A stretch of DNA of 64,000 bases from NCBI RefSeq assembly GCF_900636915.1, contig NZ_LR134327.1:124001-188000 (forward strand), in the 5' to 3' direction. Positions 1-10,514 of the stretch are shown one piece after another. Below the pieces are notes generated by a model. It did no database searches and was not told where the DNA came from. It saw only the letters and a list, made by a program, of their open reading frames with translations. The stretch comes from Aggregatibacter aphrophilus ATCC 33389. GTDB lineage: Bacteria > Pseudomonadota > Gammaproteobacteria > Enterobacterales > Pasteurellaceae. The position numbers and the translations under genes were made by a program. The stretch's first letter is position 1, and each line of letters begins with the position of its first letter.

Positions 1-870
1 AAGGTGAATGGTTTTCGCGTAGCAACCACCTTCAAAGTTGAAGATACCTACATCATCCCAACCGTGTTCATCGTCACCGATTAATTGACGTTTCGGATCG
101 GTAGAAAGCGTGGTTTTACCAGTACCGGACAAACCAAAGAATACTGCAACATCGCCATCTTTACCTACGTTAGCAGAACAGTGCATTGCACCTACGCCTT
201 TTAACGGTAGGAAGTAGTTCATCATAGAGAACATACCTTTCTTCATTTCGCCGCCATACCAAGTACCACCGATTAACTGAACACGTTCGGTTAAGTTGAA
301 TGCCACAAAGTTTTCAGAGTTCAAACCTTGTTCTTTCCAATTCGGGTTGGTGCATTTAGACCCATTCATTACCACGAAGCTTGGTTTGAAATCTTTTAAT
401 TCAGCTTCGATTGGACGAATAAACATATTTTTCACAAAATGCGCTTGCCACGCTACTTCAGTTACGATACGCACGGCAATACGGTCTTTTTCACTGGCGC
501 CACAGAAACCATCAATTACGAATAGACGTTTGTTGGAAAGTTGTTTAGTTACAAGACCTTTCAAGCTAGCCCAAGTTTCTTGGGTCATTGGTTTATTATC
601 GTTTTTCGCTGCATCGGAAGTCCACCAAACAGTATTTTTGGTAGTATCATCTAACACAATATACTTATCTTTCGGTGAACGACCAGTAAAGATGCCGGTA
701 TCAACAGCGACGGCGCCGGTTGTGGTCAAAGTACCTTTTTCAAAACCTTCTAAGCCAGGTTTGGTTTCTTCTTCAAATAATTGTTCATAACTTGGGTTAT
801 AAACAACTTCTTTAACATCGTGAATACCAAGTGCTTCAAGCTCTTTAATAACTTTACTTAAGTCAGTCAT
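1..870 (-). CDS. pckA: Phosphoenolpyruvate carboxykinase (ATP), 3' end outside window
   Basis: PckA converts oxaloacetate and ATP to phosphoenolpyruvate, CO2 and ADP, the entry step of gluconeogenesis, in the cytoplasm. The visible 290 residues start [18 protein letters not shown] and carry the family landmarks: the GRSPKDK segment, the RIVTEVAWQ stretch, [11 protein letters not shown] and the kinase P-loop [11 protein letters not shown], followed by the metal/ATP-binding region LIGDDEHGW. The gene is cut by the left edge of the window. The ATG at 868-870 has a strong GAGGTGAT ribosome-binding site. A CRP-like half-palindrome lies upstream (936-951), fitting catabolite control. Identity is certain; only the C-terminal half is unseen. 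Confidence 0.97.
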   Translation of the reverse strand, partial: MTDLSKVIKELEALGIHDVKEVVYNPSYEQLFEEETKPGLEGFEKGTLTTTGAVAVDTGIFTGRSPKDKYIVLDDTTKNTVWWTSDAAKNDNKPMTQETWASLKGLVTKQLSNKRLFVIDGFCGASEKDRIAVRIVTEVAWQAHFVKNMFIRPIEAELKDFKPSFVVMNGSKCTNPNWKEQGLNSENFVAFNLTERVQLIGGTWYGGEMKKGMFSMMNYFLPLKGVGAMHCSANVGKDGDVAVFFGLSGTGKTTLSTDPKRQLIGDDEHGWDDVGIFNFEGGCYAKTIHL

Positions 871-935
871 AGATCACCTCTTTAGTGTTAAAAACAAAGA
901 CTGTTCCCATTCTATAAAAACTTCTACCTAAAAAC

Positions 936-951
936 TGTTATCTTGATCAAA
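936..951 (-). promoter_or_regulatory. Possible CRP site upstream of pckA
   Basis: Read toward pckA the site is TTTGA-N6-TAACA, matching 8 of 10 positions of the CRP core TGTGA-N6-TCACA. It lies about 70 bp before the pckA start codon, a plausible activator position for a gluconeogenic gene. The call rests on motif match and gene function only. Confidence 0.4.
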
Positions 952-1078
952 TATTTGAACATTACTTTATTTTTTTTTGCATTTTAAGGTAAATTATGAC
1001 CGCACTTTCCACGGGAACTTATCATTTTTGACCCGTTCTAAGTAACACAACTCACTATACCAACCCAAAAGGAACAAC

Positions 1079-1723
1079 ATGAAATCAATAAAAGCCATTT
1101 TATTGGCCGTCTTATTTTACATTCCCGGTGTTTGGGCTGCCGATCCGGCAGACTTAAATATCAAATACAGCTCTAATTATTTAATGCCCGCCTATGTTCA
1201 TTTTCAGTCAGATGGCTTTGAGTATACGATTAAAGCTAACATTAATGTGCCGTTATACAACATTCAGTTCACCTCCAGAGGCGCACAAAGTAGCAATTTT
1301 TTCAATATGTTAAGTTATAAAGACATGCGCAATGACAAACCTTATGCAGAAGCAAAAATTGCCAATCGCCAAATTGAATACGGCAAAGTGAAAGATGGCT
1401 TAAAAACCGAACCTCTCACCTTGCCAACCTACGATTTATTTACTGTCGCGTTCCAACTCAGTTATTACGACAAACTGCCGAACAGCTTCCAAATCACCAA
1501 TGGCAAAAAACTCTATCCAATGGAGAATGTTGCGCTAAACACAACCAAAAAGCAGATTAAATATAACAAACAGGACGTTACCGAAATTACCTATCAGTTT
1601 AAAACTGGCAATAAAGACATTGTGGTGAAAAAACATGAAGGAGAAAAATTCCCACGTTTTATTTCCTATAATCGTGACGGCGATGAATACGAGCTGACAT
1701 TTAGCGAGTTTGTCAAAAAATAA
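1079..1723 (+). CDS. DUF3108-type exported protein of unknown function
   Basis: The 214-residue protein starts with a Sec signal peptide (hydrophobic core AILLAVLFYIPGVWA, likely cleavage after WAA around residue 21), so it should be periplasmic. The mature part is rich in beta-strand patterns and polar residues. Its pattern (FEYTIKANINVPLYNIQFTS near the start, ITYQFKTGNKDIVVKKH late) resembles DUF3108 proteins, whose function is unknown. AAAGGAAC supplies the ribosome-binding site. It is monocistronic: a rho-independent terminator follows within 20 bp and the next gene (mnmA) is convergent. No catalytic residue can be named. Confidence 0.75.
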   Translation: MKSIKAILLAVLFYIPGVWAADPADLNIKYSSNYLMPAYVHFQSDGFEYTIKANINVPLYNIQFTSRGAQSSNFFNMLSYKDMRNDKPYAEAKIANRQIEYGKVKDGLKTEPLTLPTYDLFTVAFQLSYYDKLPNSFQITNGKKLYPMENVALNTTKKQIKYNKQDVTEITYQFKTGNKDIVVKKHEGEKFPRFISYNRDGDEYELTFSEFVKK

Positions 1724-1737
1724 GATTTCCACAAAAA

Positions 1738-1768
1738 AATAAAGCCACCTTTCCGGGTGGCTTTTTGT
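1738..1768 (+). terminator. Rho-independent terminator of the DUF3108 gene
   Basis: A stem of GCCACC paired with GGTGGC and flanked by A and T tracts is followed by a T run, just after the stop codon at 1723. Confidence 0.85.
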
Positions 1769-1773
1769 TGCAA

Positions 1774-1815
1774 AAAGTGCGGTGGAAAAAACAAATGTTT
1801 TTCTGACCGCACTTT
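1774..1815. terminator. Inverted uptake-signal pair, bidirectional terminator
   Basis: AAAGTGCGGT (1774-1783) and ACCGCACTTT (1806-1815) form a 10-bp stem between two convergent genes. Paired uptake sequences commonly double as terminators in Pasteurellaceae. Here the pair closes mnmA from the right and backs up the terminator of the gene on the left. Confidence 0.75.
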
Positions 1816-1828
1816 AATTCCAATCTTG

Positions 1829-2983
1829 TTATTTTAATTGCTGTTCAATAATGCCGCCGCCAAGACAAACTTCATTCAAATAGAACACGGCAGATTGTCC
1901 CGGCGTGACCGCAATTTGCGGTTCATCAAAAATGACTTTGATACTTTCATCGTCAATGGGTTCAATGACGCAAGGCACATCCGTTTGGCGATAACGGGTT
2001 TTCACCGTACAACGCAACGGTTCACGAATCGGTTGACGATCGACCCAATGCAATTGTTGTGCGATTAAGCCGGTAGAAAGTAAAGCCGAATGATCATGGC
2101 CTTGCGCTACAATCAATTCATTATTCACCAGATCTTTTTCCACCACATACCAAGCGTCTTCGCTTGCGCCTTTTACACCGCCGATGCCCAAGCCTTTACG
2201 TTGCCCCAACGTGTGATACATCAAACCATCATGGCGACCGATAATATCACCATCTACTGTGCGAATGTTGCCCGGTTGCGCCGGCAAATAGCGCGCTAAG
2301 AAATCCTTAAACTTGCGTTCGCCGATAAAACAAATACCGGTAGAATCCTTCTTCTTCGCCGTTACCAAGCCTAAATCCTCGGCAATGGCGCGTACAATCG
2401 GTTTTTCAATATCGCCCACTGGAAACAGACTTTGTCCCACCTGCTTACTGCTCAATGTGTATAAAAAATAGCTTTGATCTTTGTTGGTATCCAAACCACG
2501 CAATAATTGTGCGTTGTCATCTGCGCCGTGGCGACGAACATAATGCCCGGTAGCGATATAGTTCGCGCCTAAATCTTCCGCTGCGTATTCTAAAAAGGCT
2601 TTAAATTTAATTTCTTTGTTACACAGAATATCCGGATTCGGAGTACGCCCGGCCTTATATTCGTTAAGGAAATGCTCAAACACATTATCCCAATACTCTG
2701 CCGCAAAATTGATTTTATGCAACTTAATCCCGAGCTTGTCGCACACGGCCTGCGCGTCCGCTAAATCCGCGGCGGCTGTACAATAATCGGTGTCGTCATC
2801 CTCTTCCCAATTCTTCATAAACAAGCCTTCCACTTGGTAGCCTTGTTGTTGAAGAATAAAAGCAGACACGGAGGAATCTACCCCGCCGGACATGCCACAA
2901 ATCACTTTTTTAGTGGCATTTTGGGCAAGTTGTTCAGCACTTAATTTTGCAAAGTGTTGATTATAAGTATTTGAAATTAACAT
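1829..2983 (-). CDS. mnmA: tRNA-specific 2-thiouridylase MnmA
   Basis: MnmA uses ATP and sulfur relayed from cysteine desulfurase to thiolate U34 of tRNA-Lys, -Glu and -Gln. The PP-loop [10 protein letters not shown] lies near residue 30. The two catalytic cysteines sit in TPNPDILCN and DSTGICFIG. The open frame extends upstream to 3061, but the ATG at 2981-2983 has a good GGGAG Shine-Dalgarno at proper spacing and gives 384 residues, the normal family length, so it is the chosen start. The gene lies downstream of nqrM on the same strand and is separated from it by about 120 bp. Confidence 0.96.
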   Translation of the reverse strand: MLISNTYNQHFAKLSAEQLAQNATKKVICGMSGGVDSSVSAFILQQQGYQVEGLFMKNWEEDDDTDYCTAAADLADAQAVCDKLGIKLHKINFAAEYWDNVFEHFLNEYKAGRTPNPDILCNKEIKFKAFLEYAAEDLGANYIATGHYVRRHGADDNAQLLRGLDTNKDQSYFLYTLSSKQVGQSLFPVGDIEKPIVRAIAEDLGLVTAKKKDSTGICFIGERKFKDFLARYLPAQPGNIRTVDGDIIGRHDGLMYHTLGQRKGLGIGGVKGASEDAWYVVEKDLVNNELIVAQGHDHSALLSTGLIAQQLHWVDRQPIREPLRCTVKTRYRQTDVPCVIEPIDDESIKVIFDEPQIAVTPGQSAVFYLNEVCLGGGIIEQQLK

Positions 2984-3103
2984 AAGTCTCCCGTAACTTC
3001 GGTTAAGGCGAAGCACATTGGTGATAATGATTGAAAAATGGCGGAATAGCTTCCGCCCCATAAATTAAGATAGTTGCACAAAGTGCGGTTGGTTTTTAGT
3101 GAA

Positions 3104-3361
3104 TTATTTCACTTCGTAAAATTGGCTCTGCGCTTTATTGGCGAACTTCTGTTCATATTCCGCCTTCGCATTTTCATCGCCTGCATCCAATTTTTCTTGG
3201 AGCGTATCGCAAGGCTTGTCACAGTCGCAGGCCTTTGCAATGCCTAGGGAAGATAAACCTCCGCAACTGCCTTTGAGGGCTTGACGCTTAACAATGTACC
3301 CCAATGCCATGGCTAAGATAATCAGAATAAAAACTCCGAAAGTTACTAAAAATAATTTCAT
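3104..3361 (-). CDS. nqrM: Na+-NQR maturation protein NqrM
   Basis: This 85-residue protein has one N-terminal membrane helix (LFLVTFGVFILIILAMALGY) followed by a short cysteine-rich tail with CGG and CDCDKPC. This is the layout of NqrM (DUF539), needed to insert the iron centre bound by NqrD and NqrE cysteines. The frame is open to 3391, but the ATG at 3359-3361 has GGAG seven bases upstream and starts right at the membrane helix. It follows apbE and the nqr operon, as in other bacteria with Na+-NQR. Role by family knowledge; identity supported by context and cysteine pattern. Confidence 0.93.
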   Translation of the reverse strand: MKLFLVTFGVFILIILAMALGYIVKRQALKGSCGGLSSLGIAKACDCDKPCDTLQEKLDAGDENAKAEYEQKFANKAQSQFYEVK

Positions 3362-3389
3362 AATCACTCCATAAATAGTGAAAAATTTC

Positions 3390-3427
3390 ACCGCACTTTA
3401 TGGCTAAAAACTCGATTAAAGTGCGGT
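3390..3427. terminator. Inverted uptake-signal pair between apbE and nqrM
   Basis: ACCGCACTTT (3390-3399) and AAAGTGCGGT (3418-3427) form a 10-bp stem with an 18-nt loop, followed by a T-rich stretch on the plus strand. It may reduce read-through from apbE into nqrM. Confidence 0.6.
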
Positions 3428-3442
3428 TGTTTTTTCTGGTGT

Positions 3443-4531
3443 TTATTGTTCCAATAGTTTTTTAAACTCAGTAGACATTTCTGTACGATAGCCCTTGCTG
3501 TCCTTAATAATCATAAAGATCGGCAATTTTTCCTGCTCAGCCACCGCTAAAGCTTTCTGCTCGCCTAATACAAATAAACCGGTGGAAAGCCCGTCAGCAG
3601 TCATAGAGCTTGGCGCTAACACGGTAATCGATGCCAATGCGTGCTGAATCGGATAGCCCGTATTCGGATCAATTTCATGGGAAAAACGCACGCCGTCTTG
3701 TTCAAAATAATTACGATAATCGCCTGAGGTTGCCATTGCCACATTATTTAAACCAATGATCTGTTGAGCGGCTTGCTGGCCGTCAAAAGTCGGACGTTCA
3801 ATAGCGATTTGCCACAGTTTATTTTCGGCATTTTTTCCCTTAGTACGAATCTCACCGCCGATTTCTACCATGTAGTTTTTCACATGAATACTTTCTAAAT
3901 AATCGGCCACTTGATCCACCCCAAAACCTTTGGCGATAGAAGAAAGATCCACATAAAGTTGCGGTACGGCTTTTGCCAGGAAAAACTTACCGCCCTCTTC
4001 AGTAAGTGACAACTTATCAATGCCCACCCATGCCTGACGTTCGGCAATTTGTGCTGATGTCGGCCGTTTATCCACCCGCTTTTCCGGACCGAACCCCCAA
4101 AGATTCACTACCGGCCCGACTGTAATATCCAAGGCACCCTGCGTCACCTGATTTAACCGAATGGCTTCTTTAACCACTTTGGCAAGATCCGCCGAAATTT
4201 CAATAGGTGTGTTAATTTGCGTATTTTGATTAAAACGGCTGAGCTCGGAATCTTTGATGTAAGTGGACATTTTCGCATTCACATCCTTCAAGATCAGTTC
4301 GATTTGTTCATGTGCCTGTTGCGACGCCATTGAGACTTCGCCGTTGTTTGAATATTTGACGTGGTAGGTTGTCCCCATGGTTTTACCGGTGAGGGAAACA
4401 ATTTCATTTTTTGCTGCCGTGGCTTGTTGTGTGTCCGCTTGTTGTGACGGATTCGGTTTATCGCAGGCCATCAGTGCCAATGCCATGGCAGCAAGTGCGA
4501 ATCCGCGAACGAGAGGTTGTTTTATGTTCAT
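3443..4531 (-). CDS. apbE: FAD:protein FMN transferase ApbE (flavinylates NqrB/NqrC)
   Basis: ApbE cleaves FAD and attaches FMN by a phosphoester bond to the threonine of SGAT motifs, here the targets in NqrB and NqrC. The 362-residue protein begins with a lipoprotein signal (ALMAC lipobox, Cys near residue 23), so it is periplasmic and lipid-anchored. Family marks include TGKTMGTTYHVKY, the glycine/aspartate FAD segment YVDLSSIAKGFGVD, GGEIRTKG and the metal-binding C-terminal TADGLSTGLFVLG. It lies about 150 bp after nqrF with a terminator-like uptake-signal pair and a long hairpin between, so it may have separate or attenuated transcription. Confidence 0.96.
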   Translation of the reverse strand: MNIKQPLVRGFALAAMALALMACDKPNPSQQADTQQATAAKNEIVSLTGKTMGTTYHVKYSNNGEVSMASQQAHEQIELILKDVNAKMSTYIKDSELSRFNQNTQINTPIEISADLAKVVKEAIRLNQVTQGALDITVGPVVNLWGFGPEKRVDKRPTSAQIAERQAWVGIDKLSLTEEGGKFFLAKAVPQLYVDLSSIAKGFGVDQVADYLESIHVKNYMVEIGGEIRTKGKNAENKLWQIAIERPTFDGQQAAQQIIGLNNVAMATSGDYRNYFEQDGVRFSHEIDPNTGYPIQHALASITVLAPSSMTADGLSTGLFVLGEQKALAVAEQEKLPIFMIIKDSKGYRTEMSTEFKKLLEQ

Positions 4532-4555
4532 AATACTTTCCTGATATTAGATGGA

Positions 4556-4594
4556 TCACACGCAAACCAACGGTTTAAATTGGTTTGCGTGTGA
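4556..4594. repeat. Perfect 15-bp inverted repeat in the apbE leader
   Basis: Arms 4556-4570 and 4580-4594 (TCACACGCAAACCAA and its complement) are perfect, with a 9-nt loop and no T run. The repeat lies 25-63 bp upstream of the apbE start codon. It may act as an operator, an mRNA-stabilising hairpin or an attenuator; the sequence alone cannot decide. Confidence 0.7.
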
Positions 4595-4624
4595 TGAATC
4601 AATATGAAAAACGCTGTAAATTTC

Positions 4625-4657
4625 GACCGCACTCCATACAAAGTGCGGTCATTTTTT
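4625..4657. terminator. Terminator after nqrF (uptake-signal pair)
   Basis: GACCGCACT (4625-4633) pairs with AGTGCGGTC (4642-4650) with an 8-nt loop and is flanked by A/T tracts. It lies just after the nqrF stop and likely ends most nqr operon transcripts. Confidence 0.75.
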
Positions 4658-4681
4658 ACGGTGTTTTTAAACTGCAAGGCG

Positions 4682-5917
4682 TTAGCCGCCGAAGTCATCT
4701 AACAAGATGTTTTCATCTTCAACACCAAGGTCTTTCAACATTTTGATTACCGCAGCGTTCATCACCGGAGGTCCGCACATATAGTATTCACAATCTTCCG
4801 GTGCTTCGTGATTTTTCAGATAGTTTTCATAAAGCACATTGTGAATAAAGCCGGTGTAGCCTGTCCAGTTGTCTTCCGGCAATGGATCGGATAATGCCAC
4901 ATGCCATTGGAAATTCGGATTTTCCGCTTGCAATGTATCAAAATCTTCTACATAGAACATTTCACGCTTAGAACGGGCACCGTACCAGAAGGACATTTTA
5001 CGTTTAGAGTGTAAACGTTTTAATTGGTCGAAGATGTGTGAACGCATTGGTGCCATACCTGCACCACCACCGATAAAGACCATTTCGGCATCGGTTTCTT
5101 TCGCGAAGAATTCACCGAACGGACCGGAAATAATCACTTTATCACCTGGTTTTAAAGACCAAATATAAGAGGACATTTGTCCCGGAGGCGCATCAGGTTG
5201 ACGTGGAGGAGGCGTTGCAATACGCACGTTCAGCATGATAATGCCTTTTTCTTCCGGATAAGACGCCATGGAATAAGCGCGGATAATATGCTCGTCCACT
5301 TTTGATACATAACGCCACAGATCATATTTATTCCAGTCTTCGTGATACTCTTGCGGAATATCGAAGTCTTTATAGTAAACCGTGTGTGGTTCTGCTTCAA
5401 TTTGGATATAACCACCGGCACGGAACGGCACTTCTTCTCCTTCCGGAATCGCCAATTTAAGCTCTTTAATGAAAGTCGCTTTGTTATCGTTGGAAATGAC
5501 GGTGCATTCCCATTTTTTCACACCGAAGATTTCTTCCGGCAATTCAATATCCATATTGCCTTTCACGTTCACTTGGCAAGAAAGACGATAGCCTTCTTTG
5601 GCTTCACGTTTGGTGATGTGGGAAAGCTCGGTCGGTAAAATTTCGCCGCCACCGCTTTTTACCCGTACTACACATTGACCGCAGGAACCACCGCCGCCAC
5701 AAGCGGAAGATACGAAGATACCCTTGCCGGCAAGTGCGCCGAGTAACTTACCGCCGGCCGGCAAAGTGATAGCTTTGCTCGGGTCATCATTAATCTTAAT
5801 GGTAATGTCGCCGGAGTCCACCAATTTGGATTTCGCAAACAAGATGATTGCAACAAGCACTAAAACAATAGCTGTAAAGGCTGCAACACCAAGTAAAAGA
5901 ATTGTAGTTTCGCTCAT
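4682..5917 (-). CDS. nqrF: Na+-NQR subunit F (NADH dehydrogenase, 2Fe-2S and FAD)
   Basis: NqrF accepts hydride from NADH and passes electrons through FAD and a 2Fe-2S cluster into the membrane complex. The 411 residues run: N-terminal membrane anchor ([21 protein letters not shown]), a ferredoxin domain with cluster cysteines in [12 protein letters not shown] and a later LSCQV, an FAD domain with RAYSMASYP, and an NADH domain with [11 protein letters not shown] and a CGPPVMN tail. It is the last structural gene of the six-gene operon and ends in the conserved LLDDFGG. It starts at the ATG at 5915-5917 behind a GGAGTG site. Confidence 0.98.
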   Translation of the reverse strand: MSETTILLLGVAAFTAIVLVLVAIILFAKSKLVDSGDITIKINDDPSKAITLPAGGKLLGALAGKGIFVSSACGGGGSCGQCVVRVKSGGGEILPTELSHITKREAKEGYRLSCQVNVKGNMDIELPEEIFGVKKWECTVISNDNKATFIKELKLAIPEGEEVPFRAGGYIQIEAEPHTVYYKDFDIPQEYHEDWNKYDLWRYVSKVDEHIIRAYSMASYPEEKGIIMLNVRIATPPPRQPDAPPGQMSSYIWSLKPGDKVIISGPFGEFFAKETDAEMVFIGGGAGMAPMRSHIFDQLKRLHSKRKMSFWYGARSKREMFYVEDFDTLQAENPNFQWHVALSDPLPEDNWTGYTGFIHNVLYENYLKNHEAPEDCEYYMCGPPVMNAAVIKMLKDLGVEDENILLDDFGG

Positions 5918-5928
5918 TTATGCACTCC

Positions 5929-6525
5929 TTATAACTGAATACCTGAGAATGACATAAAGCCGAGCGCCATTAAGCCTGCGGAGATGAATGTAATCCCTAA
6001 ACCGCGTAAACCTGCCGGTACATCAGAATATTTCATTTTCTCAGTTAAGCCCGCTAATGCAACAATCGCCAACATCCAACCTAACCCTGCACCGATACCA
6101 TATACGGCAGATTCGGCGAAAGTATATTCACGCTGGATGGCAAAGGATACGCCACCGAAGATCGCACAGTTTACGGCGATAAGCGGTAAGAAGATCCCCA
6201 GTGCGTTATATAATGCCGGAAAGAATTTATCTAAGGTCATTTCAAGTAATTGAACCAGACCGGCGATAATCCCAATAAACGTGATGAAGTTTAAGAAGGA
6301 TAAATCCACCCCTTCAACTAAAGCACTTTCTTTTAGGACATGCTCGTATACGAATTGGTTTGCAGGAACCGCAATGCCAAGCACAACAACGACAGCAATG
6401 CCCAAGCCAAACGCTGTTGACACCTTCTTAGATACAGCAAGGAAAGTGCACATTCCCAAAAAGAAGGAAAGTGCCATGTTTTCAATGAAGATCGCCTTCA
6501 CAAATAGGCTAATATAATGTTCCAC
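5929..6525 (-). CDS. nqrE: Na+-NQR subunit E (integral membrane)
   Basis: NqrE is a 198-residue six-helix membrane subunit. With NqrD it binds an iron centre in the middle of the membrane through paired cysteines. The two conserved cysteines are visible in [12 protein letters not shown] and [11 protein letters not shown]. The protein starts [20 protein letters not shown], typical of the family. It lies 3 bp after nqrD and 11 bp before nqrF, so it is clearly cotranscribed. Confidence 0.98.
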   Translation of the reverse strand: MEHYISLFVKAIFIENMALSFFLGMCTFLAVSKKVSTAFGLGIAVVVVLGIAVPANQFVYEHVLKESALVEGVDLSFLNFITFIGIIAGLVQLLEMTLDKFFPALYNALGIFLPLIAVNCAIFGGVSFAIQREYTFAESAVYGIGAGLGWMLAIVALAGLTEKMKYSDVPAGLRGLGITFISAGLMALGFMSFSGIQL

Positions 6526-6528
6526 TGA

Positions 6529-7158
6529 TTATTTCTCCTGTTGCTCAGGTTTCCACGTTCTTACGCCCCAGATCACGAAGCCAATGATAAAGAACGCACT
6601 CGGTGCAAGAAGGAATAAACCGTTCGGTTGATACCAACCACCATCCTGAATCGTTTGTAATATCGGGAAACCGAACAAACGACCTGAGCCGATTAACTCA
6701 CGCAAAGTCGCCACAATTAAGAGAATAGCGCCGTAACCTAAACCGTTACCGATACCGTCAACAAAACTCTCTAATGGACGGGATTTCATAGCGAAAGCTT
6801 CTGCACGCCCCATGACGATACAGTTGGTGATAATCAAACCGACGAATACCGATAATTGTTTGGATAAACCGTAAGCAAAGGCTTTTAACACTTGGTCAAC
6901 CAAAATTACCAACGACGCGATAATCGCCAATTGCACAATGATACGAATACTATTCGGAATATAGTTACGAATCATTGCAATGAACATGCTGGAAAAACCG
7001 GTTACCAAACATACCGCCATTGCCATGACTAACGCCGTTTGTAATTGGGTGGTCACCGCTAATGCGGAACAAATTCCTAAGATTTGTAGTGCAATCGGGT
7101 TGTTTTTCGCAATTGGATCAAGCAAAAGTGCTCTTAAATTGCTTTTTGCATCAGCCAT
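6529..7158 (-). CDS. nqrD: Na+-NQR subunit D (integral membrane)
   Basis: The 209-residue partner of NqrE is homologous to it and inserted with opposite topology. Its cysteines for the shared iron centre occur in [13 protein letters not shown] and [14 protein letters not shown]. The conserved [12 protein letters not shown] segment is also present. The start ATG overlaps the end of nqrC by one base (7158), indicating translational coupling within the operon. Confidence 0.98.
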   Translation of the reverse strand: MADAKSNLRALLLDPIAKNNPIALQILGICSALAVTTQLQTALVMAMAVCLVTGFSSMFIAMIRNYIPNSIRIIVQLAIIASLVILVDQVLKAFAYGLSKQLSVFVGLIITNCIVMGRAEAFAMKSRPLESFVDGIGNGLGYGAILLIVATLRELIGSGRLFGFPILQTIQDGGWYQPNGLFLLAPSAFFIIGFVIWGVRTWKPEQQEK

Positions 7159-7943
7159 TATCTTGCCCCCGCTTTAAATTTTGCTAAGAATGGACCAAAA
7201 CCGTTTTGACTAAACCAATAATCAAATGAGCCTTGTACGCCGTTTGAAGTCAAAGTTGCACCGGATAACGCGTCAATGCCATGTTCTTTGTCGGAAGAGG
7301 CGTTTTTGGCAATACGAATCGCCACATTTTGATTGTCATCAAACAGTTTTTTATCAACGAAAAATGCCTGCCAGCGCGGATTGGCAATTTCACCGCCAAG
7401 ACCGGCGGTTTCACCTTGGTCATAATAGGTAATACCTTTAATGGTATTGGCATCTGGCGCGACGGAAACAAAACCATACATGGTGGACCATAAGCCGCGA
7501 CCATACATCGGCAATACTACTTGGTTTACCGTACCTTGCTCATCTTTTACCAAATAAACCACGGCCTGTTTCGCCCGCACTTTTAAGCCTGCTTTATCCT
7601 GGTCAGCAGGAATCGGCTGACTAAGAGCGGTGTCTTTTATCGCCGCTTTCGGATCAAACTTTTCGGCTTCTTCTTTTGTTGCCTGAACGAAATCACCGCT
7701 TTGTAAATCCACCAAACGAGGCTCGATAAATTTGTTGTAAGTCTCTTTGATAACGGAAGCGTTATCTTCTTTCATTAAACCGGCAACAGTTAAAATATTG
7801 CGTTGAACGTCAAGGGCTTTTTGTTCATCCTGTTTTGATTTAAGGGCAACGGCGGCACCTGAAACCACAATAGAACAAACCAGACTCAATAACACAACAA
7901 CGGTTACGGTGCCATTTACGCTATCTTTATTAAATTTAGCCAT
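7158..7943 (-). CDS. nqrC: Na+-NQR subunit C (covalent FMN)
   Basis: NqrC carries covalently bound FMN on the threonine of the SGAT motif, seen here as [14 protein letters not shown] near the C-terminus, the target of ApbE. One N-terminal membrane helix ([23 protein letters not shown]) anchors a periplasmic domain. The frame is open to 8018, but MAKFNKDS at 7943 is the family start and gives 261 residues. The first 8 bases overlap the end of nqrB. Confidence 0.97.
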   Translation of the reverse strand: MAKFNKDSVNGTVTVVVLLSLVCSIVVSGAAVALKSKQDEQKALDVQRNILTVAGLMKEDNASVIKETYNKFIEPRLVDLQSGDFVQATKEEAEKFDPKAAIKDTALSQPIPADQDKAGLKVRAKQAVVYLVKDEQGTVNQVVLPMYGRGLWSTMYGFVSVAPDANTIKGITYYDQGETAGLGGEIANPRWQAFFVDKKLFDDNQNVAIRIAKNASSDKEHGIDALSGATLTSNGVQGSFDYWFSQNGFGPFLAKFKAGAR

Positions 7944-9171
7944 TTGTTCTTGCTCTCCGACGTTTGATATTTGCCTGAACCACGATGTAATCGAAAATCG
8001 GTGCAAATAAGTTTGCAAATAAAATCGCTAACATCATCCCTTCAGGATAAGCCGGGTTGATGGTACGAATTAACACCGCCATGACACCGATCAATGCACC
8101 ATACCACCATTTACCGGTGTTAGTGAATGAGGCTGAAACAGGATCTGTTGCCATAAACACCATACCTAATGCAAAACCACCTAATACAAGGTGCCAATAC
8201 CAAGGCATTGAAAACATATGGTTAGTTTCTGAACCGATTAAATTAAACAATGTTGAAGTTGCAATCATACCGATCATAACACCCGCGATAATGCGCCATG
8301 CCGCAATACGGGTGAACACAATAATCGCACCACCAATTAAAATTGCTAAGGTTGACACTTCCCCCATTGAACCCGGAATATTACCAATGAAGGCATCCAT
8401 CCAAGAAATTGATTGACCGGTTACAGTATGCTGCAATGCGTCTTGGCCGCCTTGTGACCATTGTGAAAGTGCAGTTGCTCCGGAGAAACCATCTGCTGCA
8501 GTCCATACTAAGTCACCGGAAATTTGTGCCGGATAAGCAAAGAATAAAAATGCACGGCCAGCAAGCGCAGGGTTCATAAAGTTACGGCCTACACCACCAA
8601 AGATTTCTTTTGCAACAACGATACCAAAGCTGATACCAAGTGCCGCTTGCCATAATGGCAATGTTGGTGGAACGATTAAGGCAAATAAAATCGTAGAAAC
8701 GAACATCCCTTCATTCACTTCGTGACCACGCACAACCGAGAATAATAGTTCCCACATCGTACATACGGTAAATACCACTAAGTAAATTGGTAAGAAGAAA
8801 ATTGCACCAAGTGCCATTTTACTACCCCAGCCTGCATTTAAAGTTAAATCTAACCCTAAACCATTTGCCAACGCATAATGCCAATTGCTTGAAATCAGCT
8901 GATCTAAATTACCTAATTGATTTAACGCAGGAATTGCTTGGCTACCCACATTGTACATGCCATAAAAAATTGCAGGGAACAATGCAAGGAAAACAGTGAT
9001 CATCATACGTTTTGAGTCTAACGCATCACGAACATGCGTGTTTTTGTGGGTTACCGTACCCGGTGTATAAAGCAAGGTATAAATCGATTCAAAGATCGGA
9101 TAAAGCTTGCTGTATTTACCGCCCGGTAAAAACGCGGGTTCCATTTTTTCAAAAAGATTTTTCAAACCCAT
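7936..9171 (-). CDS. nqrB: Na+-NQR subunit B (covalent FMN, Na+ channel)
   Basis: NqrB is the main membrane subunit: it holds one covalent FMN and riboflavin, forms the Na+ pathway and contributes to the quinone site. The 411-residue protein has about ten hydrophobic segments. The FMN-attachment motif is in [12 protein letters not shown], with the threonine near residue 235. The PxLP-like stretch [13 protein letters not shown] is also typical. It follows nqrA by 2 bp and overlaps nqrC by 8 bp. Confidence 0.98.
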   Translation of the reverse strand: MGLKNLFEKMEPAFLPGGKYSKLYPIFESIYTLLYTPGTVTHKNTHVRDALDSKRMMITVFLALFPAIFYGMYNVGSQAIPALNQLGNLDQLISSNWHYALANGLGLDLTLNAGWGSKMALGAIFFLPIYLVVFTVCTMWELLFSVVRGHEVNEGMFVSTILFALIVPPTLPLWQAALGISFGIVVAKEIFGGVGRNFMNPALAGRAFLFFAYPAQISGDLVWTAADGFSGATALSQWSQGGQDALQHTVTGQSISWMDAFIGNIPGSMGEVSTLAILIGGAIIVFTRIAAWRIIAGVMIGMIATSTLFNLIGSETNHMFSMPWYWHLVLGGFALGMVFMATDPVSASFTNTGKWWYGALIGVMAVLIRTINPAYPEGMMLAILFANLFAPIFDYIVVQANIKRRRARTNG

Positions 9172-9173
9172 TT

Positions 9174-10514
9174 TTAACCTTCCTTCTCAATCTTATCTAA
9201 AACGTGACGCAAGATTGAACCGTATTCATATTTGCCTGGGCAAACAAAAGAACATAACGCCAAGTCTTCTTCGTCTAATTCAAGACAACCTAACGCTTGT
9301 GCGCCATCGGTATCGCCCACGATTAAATCACGTAATAATAATGTCGGTAAAATATCCAACGGCATCACACGCTCATAGCTACCGATTGGTACCATTGCAC
9401 GCTCACCACCATTTTCTGCAGTGGTAAAGTTGAATAATTTTTTACTAAAATGACCCAATACGGTCCGGGTAATGGAATATTTATTTGGTTGAGGTGTAAT
9501 CCAGCCAAGCAGTTCTTTTTCATTACCTTCTGCAATTACAGACACCTGCAAGGCATAACGACCTAAATAATCATGTGCACCTTTCGCGGTATTACCACAA
9601 AGTACAGAGCCTGAAATCACACGATTTTCACCCGCACTTATCTCGTCTTTGGTTAATTGAGAAAGATTTGCACCGATCACGGTACGTACCAAACGTGGTT
9701 CTTTCACTTGCGGACCGGCAAGAGAAACCACACGTTCGGTGTAAAGTTCACCTGTGGTGAATAATTTGCCGATAGCAATCACATCCTGATAATTAACATA
9801 CCAAACGGTTTTGCCAATCCCTACAGGATCGATAAAGTGAATATGGGTCCCGCTTAATCCTGCCGGATGAGGACCTGAAAATTCATTAATCACCACATTA
9901 CTCGCATGAGATGCCGGGATCTTATTTTCAGGCGCCTTACACAAATGAATATTTCCTTCATGTAAACGACTTAATATGGTTAAACCATTGACGAAATCTT
10001 TCTCATATTCGGAAATAATCACCGCAGGATCCGCCGCCAATGGATTGGTATCCATGGCATTTACAAAAATGGAAGAAGGTACGCCGTCTACAGCGGGAAC
10101 CTTGCTGAACGGACGGGTACGAAATGCCGTCCATAAACCGGACTCTTGTAAATTTTTACGAACCTGCTCTGATGTTAAAGAGCTTAACTCGTTGGCAGCA
10201 TACTTAGTGAAAGAAATGGATTCATCTCCTTCAATACGAATTACCACCGATTGCAATACTCGCTTCTCCCCGCGGTGAATTGCCGTGATAGTGCCACTCG
10301 CAGGTGCGGTAAAGATAACACCAGGGTTCTTTTTATCTTCAAAAAGCACCTGACCTTTTTTCACCACATCCCCTTCGCGAACCTTCATAGAAGGGCGCAT
10401 TCCCACATACTCTTCACCAAGCAAAGCAACTTCGGTAACGGTGTTTCCGTCACGGATTACCTGCTCCGGTTTTCCTGCAATAGGAAGATCCAAGCCTTTT
10501 TTAATCGTAATCAT
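9174..10514 (-). CDS. nqrA: Na+-NQR subunit A
   Basis: NqrA is the peripheral cytoplasmic subunit associated with ubiquinone and inhibitor binding. The 446-residue protein starts [14 protein letters not shown] and contains the conserved [16 protein letters not shown] (biotinyl-like barrel), [12 protein letters not shown] and the C-terminal [21 protein letters not shown]. It is first in the operon, so the promoter should lie in the 374-bp gap to bolA. No convincing Shine-Dalgarno is visible before the ATG, which is odd for an abundant respiratory complex. Confidence 0.98.
   Translation of the reverse strand: MITIKKGLDLPIAGKPEQVIRDGNTVTEVALLGEEYVGMRPSMKVREGDVVKKGQVLFEDKKNPGVIFTAPASGTITAIHRGEKRVLQSVVIRIEGDESISFTKYAANELSSLTSEQVRKNLQESGLWTAFRTRPFSKVPAVDGVPSSIFVNAMDTNPLAADPAVIISEYEKDFVNGLTILSRLHEGNIHLCKAPENKIPASHASNVVINEFSGPHPAGLSGTHIHFIDPVGIGKTVWYVNYQDVIAIGKLFTTGELYTERVVSLAGPQVKEPRLVRTVIGANLSQLTKDEISAGENRVISGSVLCGNTAKGAHDYLGRYALQVSVIAEGNEKELLGWITPQPNKYSITRTVLGHFSKKLFNFTTAENGGERAMVPIGSYERVMPLDILPTLLLRDLIVGDTDGAQALGCLELDEEDLALCSFVCPGKYEYGSILRHVLDKIEKEG

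Noticed and set aside
296..790. Open frame of 164 codons on the plus strand
   Set aside because: It is antisense to pckA, which has clear family motifs on the minus strand.
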